Shown here one piece after another: positions 7,678-16,015 of a DNA stretch of 64,000 nt (positions are counted from its first letter, which is position 1; each line of letters begins with the position of its first letter). The stretch is from Streptomyces sp. SAI-127 (GTDB lineage Bacteria > Actinomycetota > Actinomycetes > Streptomycetales > Streptomycetaceae). The stretch is taken from the NCBI RefSeq assembly GCF_029894425.1, contig NZ_JARXYJ010000001.1, positions 1,984,001 to 2,048,000 of the forward strand. The letters are read 5' to 3'. The translations under genes and the position numbers were made by a program. The notes beneath the pieces are model-generated. The model did not search any database, was not told where the DNA came from, and was given only the letters and a program-made list of their open reading frames with translations.

Positions 7678-8538
7678 TCAGCTGACCGGTTCGGTCAGCC
7701 GGTGGTCGTGCGGTGAGGCGTCCGCGGGGCGCACGACGCGGGTGACGAGGGGCAGCACGCCGTCCACCTCGACGCGTACCTCGTCGCCGTCGGCGAGGAA
7801 GCAGCCGCGGTCCTGGCCGGTGCCCGCCGGAGTTCCGGTGAGGACGACATCGCCGGGTTCCAGCGCGGCGAACCACGACAAGCGGCTGAGCAGATCGGTG
7901 ACCGCGAAGATCATCCCGGCGCTCGTGTCGTCCTGGACGAGTTCGCCGTTGACCCGGGTCCGTACGCGGATCGCGTCGCGGTCGGCGAGGTCGTCGGGAG
8001 TGCGGATGGAGGCGCCGAGCGGCGTGAATCCCGGGTAGCTCTTGGCGAGGGCGGGCGTGGCGGTGGCGCGCATGACATCACGCGCCGTCATGTCGTTGGC
8101 CGCGGTGATGCCGGCGATCGCGGGCCAGACCTCCGACTCGGACGCCTGGTACAGCCGGCGACCGACGACGACCGCGATCTCCCCTTCGTAGTCGGGTTCG
8201 GTCGCGGCCCGCGGGATCACCACCTGCGCGCCGGGCGCCAGGACGCCGGACGACGCGGCCAGGTACAGGATCGGCTGCTCGGGCACTCCCCGGCCCGTAC
8301 GGGCCGCCTTCGACACGTAGTTGAGTCCGACGCCCCACACCGCGCGGGGACGGCCCAGCGGCGCCACGATCGTGGCCTGGTCGAGCGGGATCCGTCGGCG
8401 CACCGCGCAGGACGCCAGGCCCTGCAGCGAGCCTTCCTGCTCCAGGACCGCGCCGACGTGCGGCAGAGCCGTGTCCAACAGGGCGATGGCCCCGTCCTCG
8501 ATCCGGCCCAGGCCGGACTGCGTTGTCACTACTTGCAT
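7678..8538 (-). CDS. Fumarylacetoacetate hydrolase (FAH) family protein
   Basis: A 286-residue FAH-family protein. Signature parts are WGVGLNYVSKA, the metal-binding EPDYEGEIAVVVGRRL (E-x-E) and GITAANDMTARDV, ending with DVVLTGTPAGTG. Members cleave carbon-carbon bonds in acyl-pyruvates, hydrate 2-oxo-dienoates or decarboxylate oxaloacetate-type acids. I chose the ATG at 8538 (weak GAAAG ribosome site); an in-frame ATG at 8553 lies inside a copy of the island repeat and has no visible ribosome site. It is first in a four-gene operon with the amidohydrolase, aldolase and cupin. Confidence 0.87.
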   Translation of the reverse strand: MQVVTTQSGLGRIEDGAIALLDTALPHVGAVLEQEGSLQGLASCAVRRRIPLDQATIVAPLGRPRAVWGVGLNYVSKAARTGRGVPEQPILYLAASSGVLAPGAQVVIPRAATEPDYEGEIAVVVGRRLYQASESEVWPAIAGITAANDMTARDVMRATATPALAKSYPGFTPLGASIRTPDDLADRDAIRVRTRVNGELVQDDTSAGMIFAVTDLLSRLSWFAALEPGDVVLTGTPAGTGQDRGCFLADGDEVRVEVDGVLPLVTRVVRPADASPHDHRLTEPVS

Positions 8539-8551
8539 GACGGCATCTTTC

Positions 8552-8596
8552 ATTGCGAGACGACATCGTGTCAAGCAATGCGAGACGGCGTCATGC
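8552..8596. promoter_or_regulatory. Two direct copies of the island repeat before the FAH operon
   Basis: Two direct repeats, TTGCGAGACGACATCGTG (from 8553) and ATGCGAGACGGCGTCATG (from 8578), start 25 bases apart just upstream of the FAH start. They match the sites at 2274-2407, 19121-19150, 22006-22025 and 25587-25626. Their position next to the start codon would suit repression. Confidence 0.6.
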
Positions 8597-8630
8597 AAAG
8601 CGATACGCAGGTCAGGTGGGGATACACCGG

Positions 8631-8661
8631 CACCCCGTCCGCGCGAGAGGCGGACGGGGTG
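8631..8661 (-). terminator. Hairpin terminator after the VOC-SnoaL operon
   Basis: A perfect 12-bp stem, CACCCCGTCCGC with GCGGACGGGGTG, encloses a seven-base loop 35 bases beyond the SnoaL-like stop and separates that operon from the FAH promoter. Confidence 0.7.
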
Positions 8662-8696
8662 TCAGGGGCCTGGTTCCGGGCTTCCGGCCAGGGGCG

Positions 8697-9092
8697 TCAG
8701 GAGAGCTGCCGCTGCACCTCGCCGCTGTCCCAGTAGTCCGTGCGACGCGTGATGAGGCCGTCGGCGACGGTGAACACGAAGACCCCGCGCACTCGTACGG
8801 GGCGGTCGCCGGCCGAACGCATCAGGAACGTCATGACGTACGGCACCGCGGCGGACTCGCCGTCGACGAGGAAGCCCTCGGGCGCGTAGTGCAGGTCCCC
8901 GAAGTTCTCGAGGAACCCGGTCAGCGCGGCGCGGTACTCGGCGCGGCCCTTGCGGCTCTGTCCCATCGACGACGTGTGCTCGTTGACGAAGTCCTCGGCC
9001 ACGCAGGCGGCCACGGCGTCGGCGTCGTGCGCGTTCAACGCCGCGAGGTACGCCTCGACGGCGGCGCGGGTGTCCTTCAGGACGAACCCCAC
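8697..9092 (-). CDS. SnoaL/NTF2-like protein
   Basis: A 131-residue protein of the SnoaL-like NTF2 fold: an N-terminal VEAYLAALNAHDADAVAACVAEDF helix pair, the central GRAEYRAALTGFLENFGDL helix, and strands ending VADGLITRRTDYWD. Such proteins are cyclases, isomerases or lyases without a cofactor. The GTG start at 9092 lies inside the last codons of the VOC gene (16-base overlap), so the two are co-translated. Function within the island is unknown. Confidence 0.8.
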   Translation of the reverse strand: MGFVLKDTRAAVEAYLAALNAHDADAVAACVAEDFVNEHTSSMGQSRKGRAEYRAALTGFLENFGDLHYAPEGFLVDGESAAVPYVMTFLMRSAGDRPVRVRGVFVFTVADGLITRRTDYWDSGEVQRQLS

Positions 9093-9529
9093 TTCGCGCG
9101 GACCGAGTCGAAGACCCGCTGGTCGTGGGAGATCTCGACGACGTTGCCGTCGGGGTCCTTCAGAGCGCAGATGTAGCCGACGGGCTCGGGCATCTGCCGG
9201 GGCTCCCAGTGCAGGCAGCCGAGCTCGCGGGCCCGGTCCGCGAGCGCGTCGACGTCCTGGCGCGTGGGCACCTCGATGCCGAGGTGCGCGAACGGGTGCA
9301 GCAGGCCCAGTTGGTTGCCCTTGTCCTTGTTGAAGGACACCAGGACGAGCACGAACGGCGTCTCGGCCTGCTGGTCGTTGGAGAGCCAGACGCTCTCGCC
9401 GTCGGCGTCCTTGAACCGCTCGACCACGACCAGCGGGGTCAGTGCGGTGTAGAACGCGATCGATTTGTCGAGATCGCCGGTCGGCAGCGCGACGTGAGTC
9501 CAGCGTGCCGAGGTGAGACCGGTGGCCAC
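9077..9529 (-). CDS. VOC (glyoxalase/extradiol dioxygenase superfamily) protein
   Basis: A 150-residue VOC protein starting at a GTG at 9529 with GGAGG four bases before it; an upstream in-frame ATG at 9655 would add a non-homologous tail and is rejected. Metal ligands of the fold are visible: the first His in WTHVALPTGDL, a His in HPFAHLGIEV, and a Glu in DPDGNVVEIS. That supports a metal enzyme (isomerase, lyase or ring-cleaving dioxygenase) more than a binding protein. It is alone with the SnoaL-like gene between two regulated operons. Confidence 0.8.
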   Translation of the reverse strand: MATGLTSARWTHVALPTGDLDKSIAFYTALTPLVVVERFKDADGESVWLSNDQQAETPFVLVLVSFNKDKGNQLGLLHPFAHLGIEVPTRQDVDALADRARELGCLHWEPRQMPEPVGYICALKDPDGNVVEISHDQRVFDSVRAKWGSS

Positions 9530-9547
9530 GGTACCTCCAGTGAGTGG

Positions 9548-9575
9548 TTCGGATTTCTTTGTTCGGATTTGTTTG
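9548..9575 (-). repeat. AT-rich 14-bp tandem repeat before the VOC gene
   Basis: TTCGGATTTCTTTG at 9548-9561 is followed at once by TTCGGATTTGTTTG at 9562-9575, one mismatch apart. It starts 19 bases upstream of the VOC start codon, within the leader or promoter, and is much more AT-rich than its surroundings. It may be a regulator site or part of the promoter. Confidence 0.5.
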
Positions 9576-9729
9576 AGCCTAGGCACGCATGCACCGGCGG
9601 GTCGATGTGCTGCGGACACAACACGCAGGCCGGCGATGCTGGCCCCGCGCGACATCGGTTCCGGGACTGCCGCTGTGCGAGCCTGCGAGAGGACAGCGAC
9701 ACGGCGTCGGCTGGGAGACGAGGGCGAGC

Positions 9730-10764
9730 GTGCACTACCGGATTCTGGGTGGGACGGGCATCGAGGTGAGTCAGCTCTGCCTCGGGTCGATGATGTTCGG
9801 CGCCTGGGGCAACACCGACGAGGCGGAGTGCCACCGCATGGTGGCGACGGCGCTGGACGCCGGGGTCAACTTCGTCGACACCGCCGACGTGTACGCCTTC
9901 GGCGAGTCGGAGGAGATCGTCGGCCGGGCGCTGAAGGGACGGCGCGACGAGGTCGTCCTGGTGTCGAAGGTCGCGAGCCGGATGCCCGCGGGTCCGCTCG
10001 ACCGCAACCGGGGCGGCGCCTCCCGGCTGTGGATCACACGTGCCGTGGAGGACAGTCTGCGCCGGCTGGGGACGGACCACCTGGACGTGTACCTCGTCCA
10101 CCGTCCCGACCCCCTCACCGACGTCGAGGAGACCCTCGGTGCGCTCAGTGACCTGGTGCGGGCGGGCAAGGTGCGGGCGATCGGCACCTCCAGCTTCCCG
10201 GCCGAGGAGATCGTGGAGGCGCAGTGGGCGGCGCGGCGCGGTGGCACCGAGCGGTTCACCGTGGAGCAGCTGTCGTACTCGGTCCTGGCCCGGCACGCGG
10301 AGGCCGCTGCCCTGCCCACCGCTGAGCGGCACCGCATGGGCGTCATGGTCTGGAGCCCGCTCAACGGCGGCTGGCTGACGGGCAAGTACCGGGCCGGCGT
10401 CGGACCGGAGGCGGACTCGCGCGCGCTGAGGAACAGTGACCACTTCGACTTCGCCGACGAGCAGATGCGCGAGCGCAAGCTCGCGGTCGTCGAGGAACTC
10501 GTGCGCCTGGCCGCCGAGGAGGGCTGCACGCTCGTCGAGCTTGCGCTGCGGTTCGTGCTCGCCCATCCCGGCGTCACCTCGGCCGTGATGGGCGCGCGCA
10601 CCCACGACCAGCTCCTGTCGCAGCTCACCGCGGTGGACCGGCCGCTGTCGGCCGAGGCGCTGGACCGGATCGACGCGCTCGTCGCGCCGGGCAGCGCCCT
10701 CAACCCGCTCGACACCGGCTACACGCCACCGGCGCTGGAGAGTGCGGCGCTGCGCCGACGCTGA
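9730..10764 (+). CDS. Aldo/keto reductase
   Basis: A 344-residue (alpha/beta)8 NADPH-dependent oxidoreductase. The catalytic tetrad is visible: Asp and Tyr in FVDTADVYAFGESE, Lys in VLVSKVA, and His in DVYLVHRPDPL; the NADP-binding end is GARTHDQL. The GTG at 9730 gives the normal HYRILGGTGIEVS start; the frame is open upstream but without homology. It probably interconverts an aldehyde or ketone of the island pathway. Its last 48 codons are duplicated immediately downstream. Confidence 0.9.
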   Translation: MHYRILGGTGIEVSQLCLGSMMFGAWGNTDEAECHRMVATALDAGVNFVDTADVYAFGESEEIVGRALKGRRDEVVLVSKVASRMPAGPLDRNRGGASRLWITRAVEDSLRRLGTDHLDVYLVHRPDPLTDVEETLGALSDLVRAGKVRAIGTSSFPAEEIVEAQWAARRGGTERFTVEQLSYSVLARHAEAAALPTAERHRMGVMVWSPLNGGWLTGKYRAGVGPEADSRALRNSDHFDFADEQMRERKLAVVEELVRLAAEEGCTLVELALRFVLAHPGVTSAVMGARTHDQLLSQLTAVDRPLSAEALDRIDALVAPGSALNPLDTGYTPPALESAALRRR

Positions 10765-10925
10765 CGGCGATGGCAGCTCACCGCGGTGGACCGGCCGCTG
10801 TCGGCCGAGGCGCTGGACCGGATCGACGCGCTCGTCGCGCCGGGCAGCGCCCTCAACCCGCTCGACACCGGCTACACGCCACCGGCGCTGGAGAGTGCGG
10901 CGCCGCGCCGACGCTGACGGCGATG
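10621..10925 (+). repeat. 153-bp tandem duplication of the aldo/keto reductase 3' end
   Basis: Bases 10621-10773 recur at 10774-10925 with a single internal difference (T10751 against C10904). The unit covers the last 48 codons of the reductase, its stop and a few bases more. Because the first copy keeps the stop, the second is untranslated. The near-identity means the event is recent, or that it is an assembly artefact. Confidence 0.9.
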
Positions 10926-11168
10926 TCGCACACCTACGGCGGATGCCGGCCCCGCACGGTCGCGGAACCGGCGTCCGCGCTCGCCGCTCCCGGCCGGCAG
11001 GTCGTGCCTCGCGGTGGACCGGATCCACGCACCCCTCACACCCGGCAACGGGCCCGGCTCCACCCCGCCGGCGCTGCAGAGCGGGGCCCTGCGCAGCCGG
11101 CGGGGTCGCGCACCAACGGGCTCCGTGTCTTCGCGCAAGCAGCATCCGTGCTCGTCCGGTCCCGGTCA
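10765..11168 (+). pseudogene. Intergenic stretch with duplicated and decayed reductase C-termini
   Basis: This 404-base gap has no intact gene. Bases 10774-10925 are the second copy of the 3' repeat. Bases about 11011-11103 hold a third, diverged copy that would read VDRIHAPLTPG then STPPALQSGALRS, clearly related to the real end (LDRIDALVAPG, TPPALESAALRR). It looks like the remains of one or more tandem reductase genes. The last 60 bases show nothing recognisable. Confidence 0.65.
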
Positions 11169-12083
11169 TCAGGTCGACCCGCGCTCGAAGGGCCGGCCGA
11201 GCGCGCCGGGCTCCCGGTGCTGGGTGGTGAACAGGAGCATGGCCAGGAGCGCGAGCAGATACGGGGCCGCGACGAGCAGCTGGGCGTTGAGGGTGACACC
11301 GAGCGCCGGGAGCGCCAGGCGCATCGCGTCGGAGAGGCCGAAGACCAGGCAGCCGAGCATGGTCCTCCCGAGCCGCCACGCCCCGAAGATCACCGCGGCG
11401 ATGACGATGTAGCCGCGCCCGGCGGTCATGTTCTGGTTGAACGATCCGACCTCGCCGACCGCGAGGTACGCGCCACCGAGACCGGCCAGCGCGCCGCACC
11501 ACAGCAGCGCCTGCCGGCGCCGCATGTTCACCTTGATGCCCGTGACGTCGGCGGCCTGGGGGTTCTCCCCCACCGCCCGCAGTTCCAGGCCCCAGCGGCT
11601 GCGCTCCACCAGCCACCAGGTGAGCGGCACCAGCGCGAACATCAGGAAGGCGGGCCAGCGTTCGGAGAACAGCGGCTTGCCGATGAGCGGTATGTCCTGC
11701 AACAGCGGGATCGACAGGATGTGGACCTGGTGCGAGACGAACTGGTTCGTCGTGATCAGGTAGCTCGTCAGCCCGAGCACCAGCGCGTTCAGCACCAGGC
11801 CGACGACGAAGGTGTTGATCTGCGCCCGGTGGGAGAGGTTGCCGTGCACGAAGCCGAGGACGAGGCCGGTCAGGACGCCTACCGCGAGGCCGACGGTGGC
11901 ACTGCCGGTCGCGCTCGCGGTGGCGATCGAGGTGAACGCGGCGCCGAGCATCATCGCCTCGACGGAGATGTTCATCGTGCCGGCGCGTTCGGCCACGTAC
12001 TCACCGCAGGCGGCGAACGCCAGGGGCACGGTCAGCCGGACACCGCTGGCGAGGATGGTGGTGGTGCTGTCCAGAGCGCTCAC
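11169..12083 (-). CDS. BMP-type ABC importer, second permease (NupQ-like)
   Basis: A 304-residue polytopic inner-membrane permease of the branched-chain/nucleoside (RbsC/NupQ-like) family with about eight to ten hydrophobic segments, beginning LASGVRLTVPLAFAACGEYVAERAG and carrying the MNISVEAMMLGAAF segment typical of nucleoside permeases. It starts at a GTG at 12083 overlapping the previous permease stop (GTGA). It is the last gene of the 19103-11169 operon. Substrate specificity in this class is usually for nucleosides, bases or related ring compounds. Confidence 0.88.
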   Translation of the reverse strand: MSALDSTTTILASGVRLTVPLAFAACGEYVAERAGTMNISVEAMMLGAAFTSIATASATGSATVGLAVGVLTGLVLGFVHGNLSHRAQINTFVVGLVLNALVLGLTSYLITTNQFVSHQVHILSIPLLQDIPLIGKPLFSERWPAFLMFALVPLTWWLVERSRWGLELRAVGENPQAADVTGIKVNMRRRQALLWCGALAGLGGAYLAVGEVGSFNQNMTAGRGYIVIAAVIFGAWRLGRTMLGCLVFGLSDAMRLALPALGVTLNAQLLVAAPYLLALLAMLLFTTQHREPGALGRPFERGST

Positions 12084-13261
12084 GCGGCTGCCTTCACCTT
12101 GGTCGGGACTACGGACAGGCCGGGCGCCGCCTGCGGTGTGGCACCGCGACGCCGGCGGAAGAGATCGACGAGCACGGGCGGCGCGACGAACGCGAGGACC
12201 AGCAGTGATTTGACGACATCGACGAGGTAGTACGGCACTCCCGTGGCCGAGAGGAAGTCGCCGCCCGCGCGCAGCACGGCGAACACCAGCGACACCGGGA
12301 TCGCGACCAGGGGCCGGTTGCGTGCGACGAGCGCGACGAGCAGGCCGTCCCAGCCGAAGTTGTCCGAGAGCCCGGCCTGCAGCCGGTTGGTGCCGACCGG
12401 GCTGACCATCAGCAGCCCGCCCGCGAGCCCGGCGAAAGCTCCGGACAGCGCCAGGGTGAAGCCGCCGAGCGCGGCCACCCGGACACCGGTGTGCTTGGCC
12501 GTCAGCGGATTCAGTCCGAGCATGCGCACCCTGAAGCCCCACCGGCTGCGGGTGAGGACCACAGCGACACCGGCCGCCGCGACCAGCGCGATGAACAGGC
12601 CGATGTTCCACTGCACCGACGGGTACTGCCCGAAGCCGCCGAGCAGGGCATTGGCCGGCAGTTGGTTGGACGACGCGTCGGCGATGCCCGAGGAGCCCTC
12701 CGCGCTCTCCTGGAGGAACCAGGGGGTGCTGACCGCGAAGGTGACGAGCTGGATGGCGAGGAAGGTCATCAGCAGCGTGCTCACCGGGACGTTGACGCCG
12801 CGCAGGCGGAGCATCCCCGCGCTGAGCGCGGCCCAGGCGCCGCCGCCGACGGCCGCGGCGATCAGCACCACGACCACCAGCATCGGGCCGGGCACGGCCA
12901 GCCGCAGTCCGACCCAGGCTCCGGCCAGGCCGCCGATGAGGACCTGCCCCTCCTGGCCGATGTTGAAGGTGCCGCCCGCCGCGCAGATGCACGCACCGAC
13001 CGCGACCAGCAGCAACGGCGCCGCGTTGAGCAGCGTCGTCGTCCATCCGTTGGCGTCGGCCAGACTCCCGGTCCATATCGCGTCCGCCGACGCGCTCGGC
13101 GAGCCACCGGTCAGGACGAGCAGCAGCGCGGAGGCGCCCGCGGCGACGGCGACCAGCACGGCGGTCAGGCCCGCCGTCAACCAGCCGTCGCGCCCGGGAC
13201 GAAGCCGGGCGAGAAAACGCCGGGCGAGGTCGTCCCCGTTCGTCAGCGAGGCGGCGCTCAT
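12080..13261 (-). CDS. BMP-type ABC importer, first permease (NupP-like)
   Basis: A 393-residue permease with a cytoplasmic N-terminus and about ten membrane segments. The GGTFNIGQEGQVLIGGLAG segment is the hallmark of the NupP/BmpP permease partner, and RSRWGFRVRMLGLNPLTAKHTG is the cytoplasmic ATPase-contact loop. Starts and stops overlap its neighbours by four bases on both sides, so ATPase and both permeases are made together. It forms the channel with the 11169 permease. Confidence 0.9.
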   Translation of the reverse strand: MSAASLTNGDDLARRFLARLRPGRDGWLTAGLTAVLVAVAAGASALLLVLTGGSPSASADAIWTGSLADANGWTTTLLNAAPLLLVAVGACICAAGGTFNIGQEGQVLIGGLAGAWVGLRLAVPGPMLVVVVLIAAAVGGGAWAALSAGMLRLRGVNVPVSTLLMTFLAIQLVTFAVSTPWFLQESAEGSSGIADASSNQLPANALLGGFGQYPSVQWNIGLFIALVAAAGVAVVLTRSRWGFRVRMLGLNPLTAKHTGVRVAALGGFTLALSGAFAGLAGGLLMVSPVGTNRLQAGLSDNFGWDGLLVALVARNRPLVAIPVSLVFAVLRAGGDFLSATGVPYYLVDVVKSLLVLAFVAPPVLVDLFRRRRGATPQAAPGLSVVPTKVKAAA

Positions 13262-14814
13262 GCGGCCTCACCGCCGACCAGCATGCCCAGTCGCTCGGGG
13301 GTCGCCTCCGAGACGGGCAGTGCTCCGGTGATCCGCCCGGACGAGATCACCGCGATCCAGGTTGCAAGGGCCATGACTTCCTCGAGTTCGGTGGAGATGA
13401 GCAGCACTCCGACGCCGTCCGCGGCCGCCTGGCGGAGCCGGGCGTACATGTCCTCGATGGCGCCGACGTCCAGCCCGTGTGTGGGTTGCGCGGCCACCAG
13501 GACGCTGGTGTGACCGGACAGTTCCCGGGCGAGCACGACGCGTTGCTGGTTGCCTCCGGACAGGCTGCGCACCGGCGCGTCGAGCGAGGGCGCGACGATG
13601 TTGAACTCGTCCGCGAGGCGTCGGGCTTCGGCGATCATCGCGCGACGGCGCAACAGGAACCTGCCGCTGAGCTTGTCGAGCGACTTCATGGTCAGGTTCT
13701 CGGTGACGCTCATGTCCAGGACGACGCCGCTTTGGTGCCGGTCCTCCGGCACGATGCCGAGACCCGCCTTCCCGAGCGCGCCGGGCCGGGCCACATCGAC
13801 CCGGCGGCCGGCGACCTCGATGCTGCCGGCGGTCGGCAGGACCAGCCCGGCGAGGACTTCGCCGAGCGTCGCCTGGCCGCTGCCCTCGACACCGTAGAGG
13901 GCGCAGATCTCGCCCGCGCCGACGGTCAGGTCGATGCCTTGGAGGACCTTCACCCCGCCTTTTTCGACGGTGAGCCCGGCCAGGCTCAGGACGGGCGGGG
14001 GCCGGTCGTGGGCCCCGCCCCGGCCCGTGCCGGTCGTGCTGACCGGCAGCAGGCCGAGGGCGGCTCCCTCGTCGTGCAGGGAGACATCGCGGCCCACCAT
14101 CTGGCGGGCCAGTTCCGGCGCGGTGGTCTCGGCGGTGACCGCCCGGAAGGCGACCCTGCCCTTGCGCAGGACCGTCACCCGGTCCGTGGCCTGAGCGATC
14201 TCGGCAAGCTTGTGACTGATGAGGATGACAGCACGCCCCTCCTCCTGCACCACCCGGCCGAGCACAGCGAACAACTCCTGCGACTCGGCCTGGGTCAGCA
14301 CGGAGGTGGGCTCGTCGAGGATCAGGATCTGAGGGTTGCGCCGCAGGCACTTGACCACCTCGACGCGCTGCCGCTCGCCCGCCGCGAGCGCGTCGACGCG
14401 CGCCTCGGGGTCGACCGGCAGCCCGTACCGGGCGGCGACCTCGGCGATGTCGGCGCAGATGGCCTGCTTGTTCACCGCGCCGGTATCGCCGAGTGCGACG
14501 TTCTCCCACACGGTGAGCCCGCTGATGAGGCTGAAATGCTGGTGCACCATGCCGATGCCCAGCTCGGCCGCTTCCTGCGGGCTGTCCAGCGCGACCTGTT
14601 CGCCGCGCACCAGCACGGTGCCGGCGTCGCGCCGGACCAGCCCGAGCAGGACCTTCATGAGACTGGACTTGCCCGCCCCGTTCTCGCCCAGGAGACCATG
14701 GATCTCGCCGGCGTCGACGGTGAGGTCCACGGCGTCGCAGGCCGTGACGGATCCGTAGGACTTGGTGATGCCACGCAGCTCGAGAATCCGGGCCGCTGAG
14801 GTCGTCGGTGTCAT
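13258..14814 (-). CDS. BMP-type ABC importer, tandem ATPase (NupO/RbsA-like)
   Basis: A 518-residue ATPase with two fused nucleotide-binding domains. Domain 1 has a normal Walker A (LLGENGAGKSS) and Walker B (ILILDEPTSVLTQAE); domain 2 has the reduced Walker A of this class (GVEGSGQATL) and the signature SLSGGNQQRVVLAREL. This tandem form powers ribose, nucleoside and purine-like uptake. It lies 34 bases after the binding protein and overlaps the first permease by four bases. Confidence 0.92.
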   Translation of the reverse strand: MTPTTSAARILELRGITKSYGSVTACDAVDLTVDAGEIHGLLGENGAGKSSLMKVLLGLVRRDAGTVLVRGEQVALDSPQEAAELGIGMVHQHFSLISGLTVWENVALGDTGAVNKQAICADIAEVAARYGLPVDPEARVDALAAGERQRVEVVKCLRRNPQILILDEPTSVLTQAESQELFAVLGRVVQEEGRAVILISHKLAEIAQATDRVTVLRKGRVAFRAVTAETTAPELARQMVGRDVSLHDEGAALGLLPVSTTGTGRGGAHDRPPPVLSLAGLTVEKGGVKVLQGIDLTVGAGEICALYGVEGSGQATLGEVLAGLVLPTAGSIEVAGRRVDVARPGALGKAGLGIVPEDRHQSGVVLDMSVTENLTMKSLDKLSGRFLLRRRAMIAEARRLADEFNIVAPSLDAPVRSLSGGNQQRVVLARELSGHTSVLVAAQPTHGLDVGAIEDMYARLRQAAADGVGVLLISTELEEVMALATWIAVISSGRITGALPVSEATPERLGMLVGGEAA

Positions 14815-14848
14815 CGCGTCTGAATCTCCTGGGTCGGGGTCGGCACGG

Positions 14849-15958
14849 TCAGCCGAGGCGCTTGACCTCGGCCGCCGGGTCGATCTCCTTGCTGCCGATC
14901 TTCTTCATGAAGGCCTCCAGCTGCTTGTCCTCGTCGCCCTGGCCCTTGCAGATCTTGACGGTCGGGTAGGGATCGACGCCCAGCTGCCACACGCGCGTCG
15001 TGCCCATCTTCAGGTCGTCCTTGGCGAAGTCCTCCAGCGCGGCGCGGAAGTAGTCACCCGGGCTGAAGATCACCGAGATGTCGAACTTGGGGCTGGTCGA
15101 GTCGCACCGGTCGGTGCCCGGGGTGAGGGTCAGCACGCCGTTGGCGTTCGCCAGCTGTGCCGAGGCGTCGGTCGCCCCGCCCAGGTAGGGGTAGATGACC
15201 TTGACGCCCTGGCTGATCTGCGCCTGGGTGGCCTCCTTGGCCTTCGCCGAGTCGTTGAAGTCGCCGGTGTAGGTGCTCGTCACGGTGGCCTTCGGGACGA
15301 CCTCCCGGATACCGGCCAGGAAGGCCTTGGCGGCAAGGACACTGAAGGAGGCCTTGTTGCCGGTGATGAACCCGGCCTTGGTGTAGCCGGCGGCCTTCAT
15401 CTTCAGGCCCGCCGCGTAGCCTGCGGCGAGCAGATCCTGGTTGGGGTCGTCGGTGGACAGCAGGACCCGCGGGCTCTGGTTGATGTTCGCCGACGACGGC
15501 ACATACCAGGCGGTCTTGGCGCAGACCGGCTCCTCGGAGGCCGGGATGGCGGTACTCAGCTCACTTGCGCCGAGCGCGACCATGTCGACGTGCTGCTGGC
15601 ACAGCGCGCGTGCCGCGGTGAGTGCGTCGCCCGCGGGCACGCTGCCGCGCTTGATGACCGTCCAGCCCTTTTCCTTGGCGAAGGCGTCCGCCGAGTCGAC
15701 GAAGCTCTCGTAGTAGCCGTGGTCGTTGATGTCACCGGGGCTGAGGACACCGATGACGACCTTGCCGTCGCCGTTGACATCGGGCTCGTTGAGGCCCGAG
15801 CCGCTGCTGCTGCTCGCCTCGGGGGTCGTCTTGGTTGCCGTCGCCGCGTTGCTGGTGCAGCCGGAGAGCGCGAGGGCTCCGGTGAGGGCGAGGGCGAGGC
15901 CGAGCGGGGCCCGACAACGGCGGAGCGAGCTTCTTGCGGTCATGTGCGTTCCATTCAC
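14849..15958 (-). CDS. BMP family substrate-binding lipoprotein
   Basis: A 369-residue secreted lipoprotein (364 if it starts at the second Met). The signal peptide ends in a lipobox, LALSGC, followed by a Ser/Thr-rich linker. The mature part is a BMP/PnrA-like periplasmic-binding fold: VVIGVLSPGDINDHGYYES, then VDMVALGASEL and GFITGNKASF. Known relatives bind purine or pyrimidine nucleosides or bases, so it suggests that the island's substrate is a nitrogen heterocycle or a mimic; that is inference. It is followed by its ATPase and two permeases. Confidence 0.9.
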   Translation of the reverse strand: MNGTHMTARSSLRRCRAPLGLALALTGALALSGCTSNAATATKTTPEASSSSGSGLNEPDVNGDGKVVIGVLSPGDINDHGYYESFVDSADAFAKEKGWTVIKRGSVPAGDALTAARALCQQHVDMVALGASELSTAIPASEEPVCAKTAWYVPSSANINQSPRVLLSTDDPNQDLLAAGYAAGLKMKAAGYTKAGFITGNKASFSVLAAKAFLAGIREVVPKATVTSTYTGDFNDSAKAKEATQAQISQGVKVIYPYLGGATDASAQLANANGVLTLTPGTDRCDSTSPKFDISVIFSPGDYFRAALEDFAKDDLKMGTTRVWQLGVDPYPTVKICKGQGDEDKQLEAFMKKIGSKEIDPAAEVKRLG

Positions 15959-16015
15959 TGGGTGCCACCGCCTCGTCGAGGTGGTGGCGAAAAGGAGGGG
16001 GGGCAGTTGGTGGGG

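Noticed and set aside
5830..7716. A 628-codon open frame on the plus strand
   Set aside because: Antisense to the aldolase and amidohydrolase, low complexity, no recognisable motif.
9439..11616. A 725-codon open frame on the minus strand across the reductase
   Set aside because: Antisense to the aldo/keto reductase and its repeats; it contains the repeated block twice simply because the DNA is duplicated.
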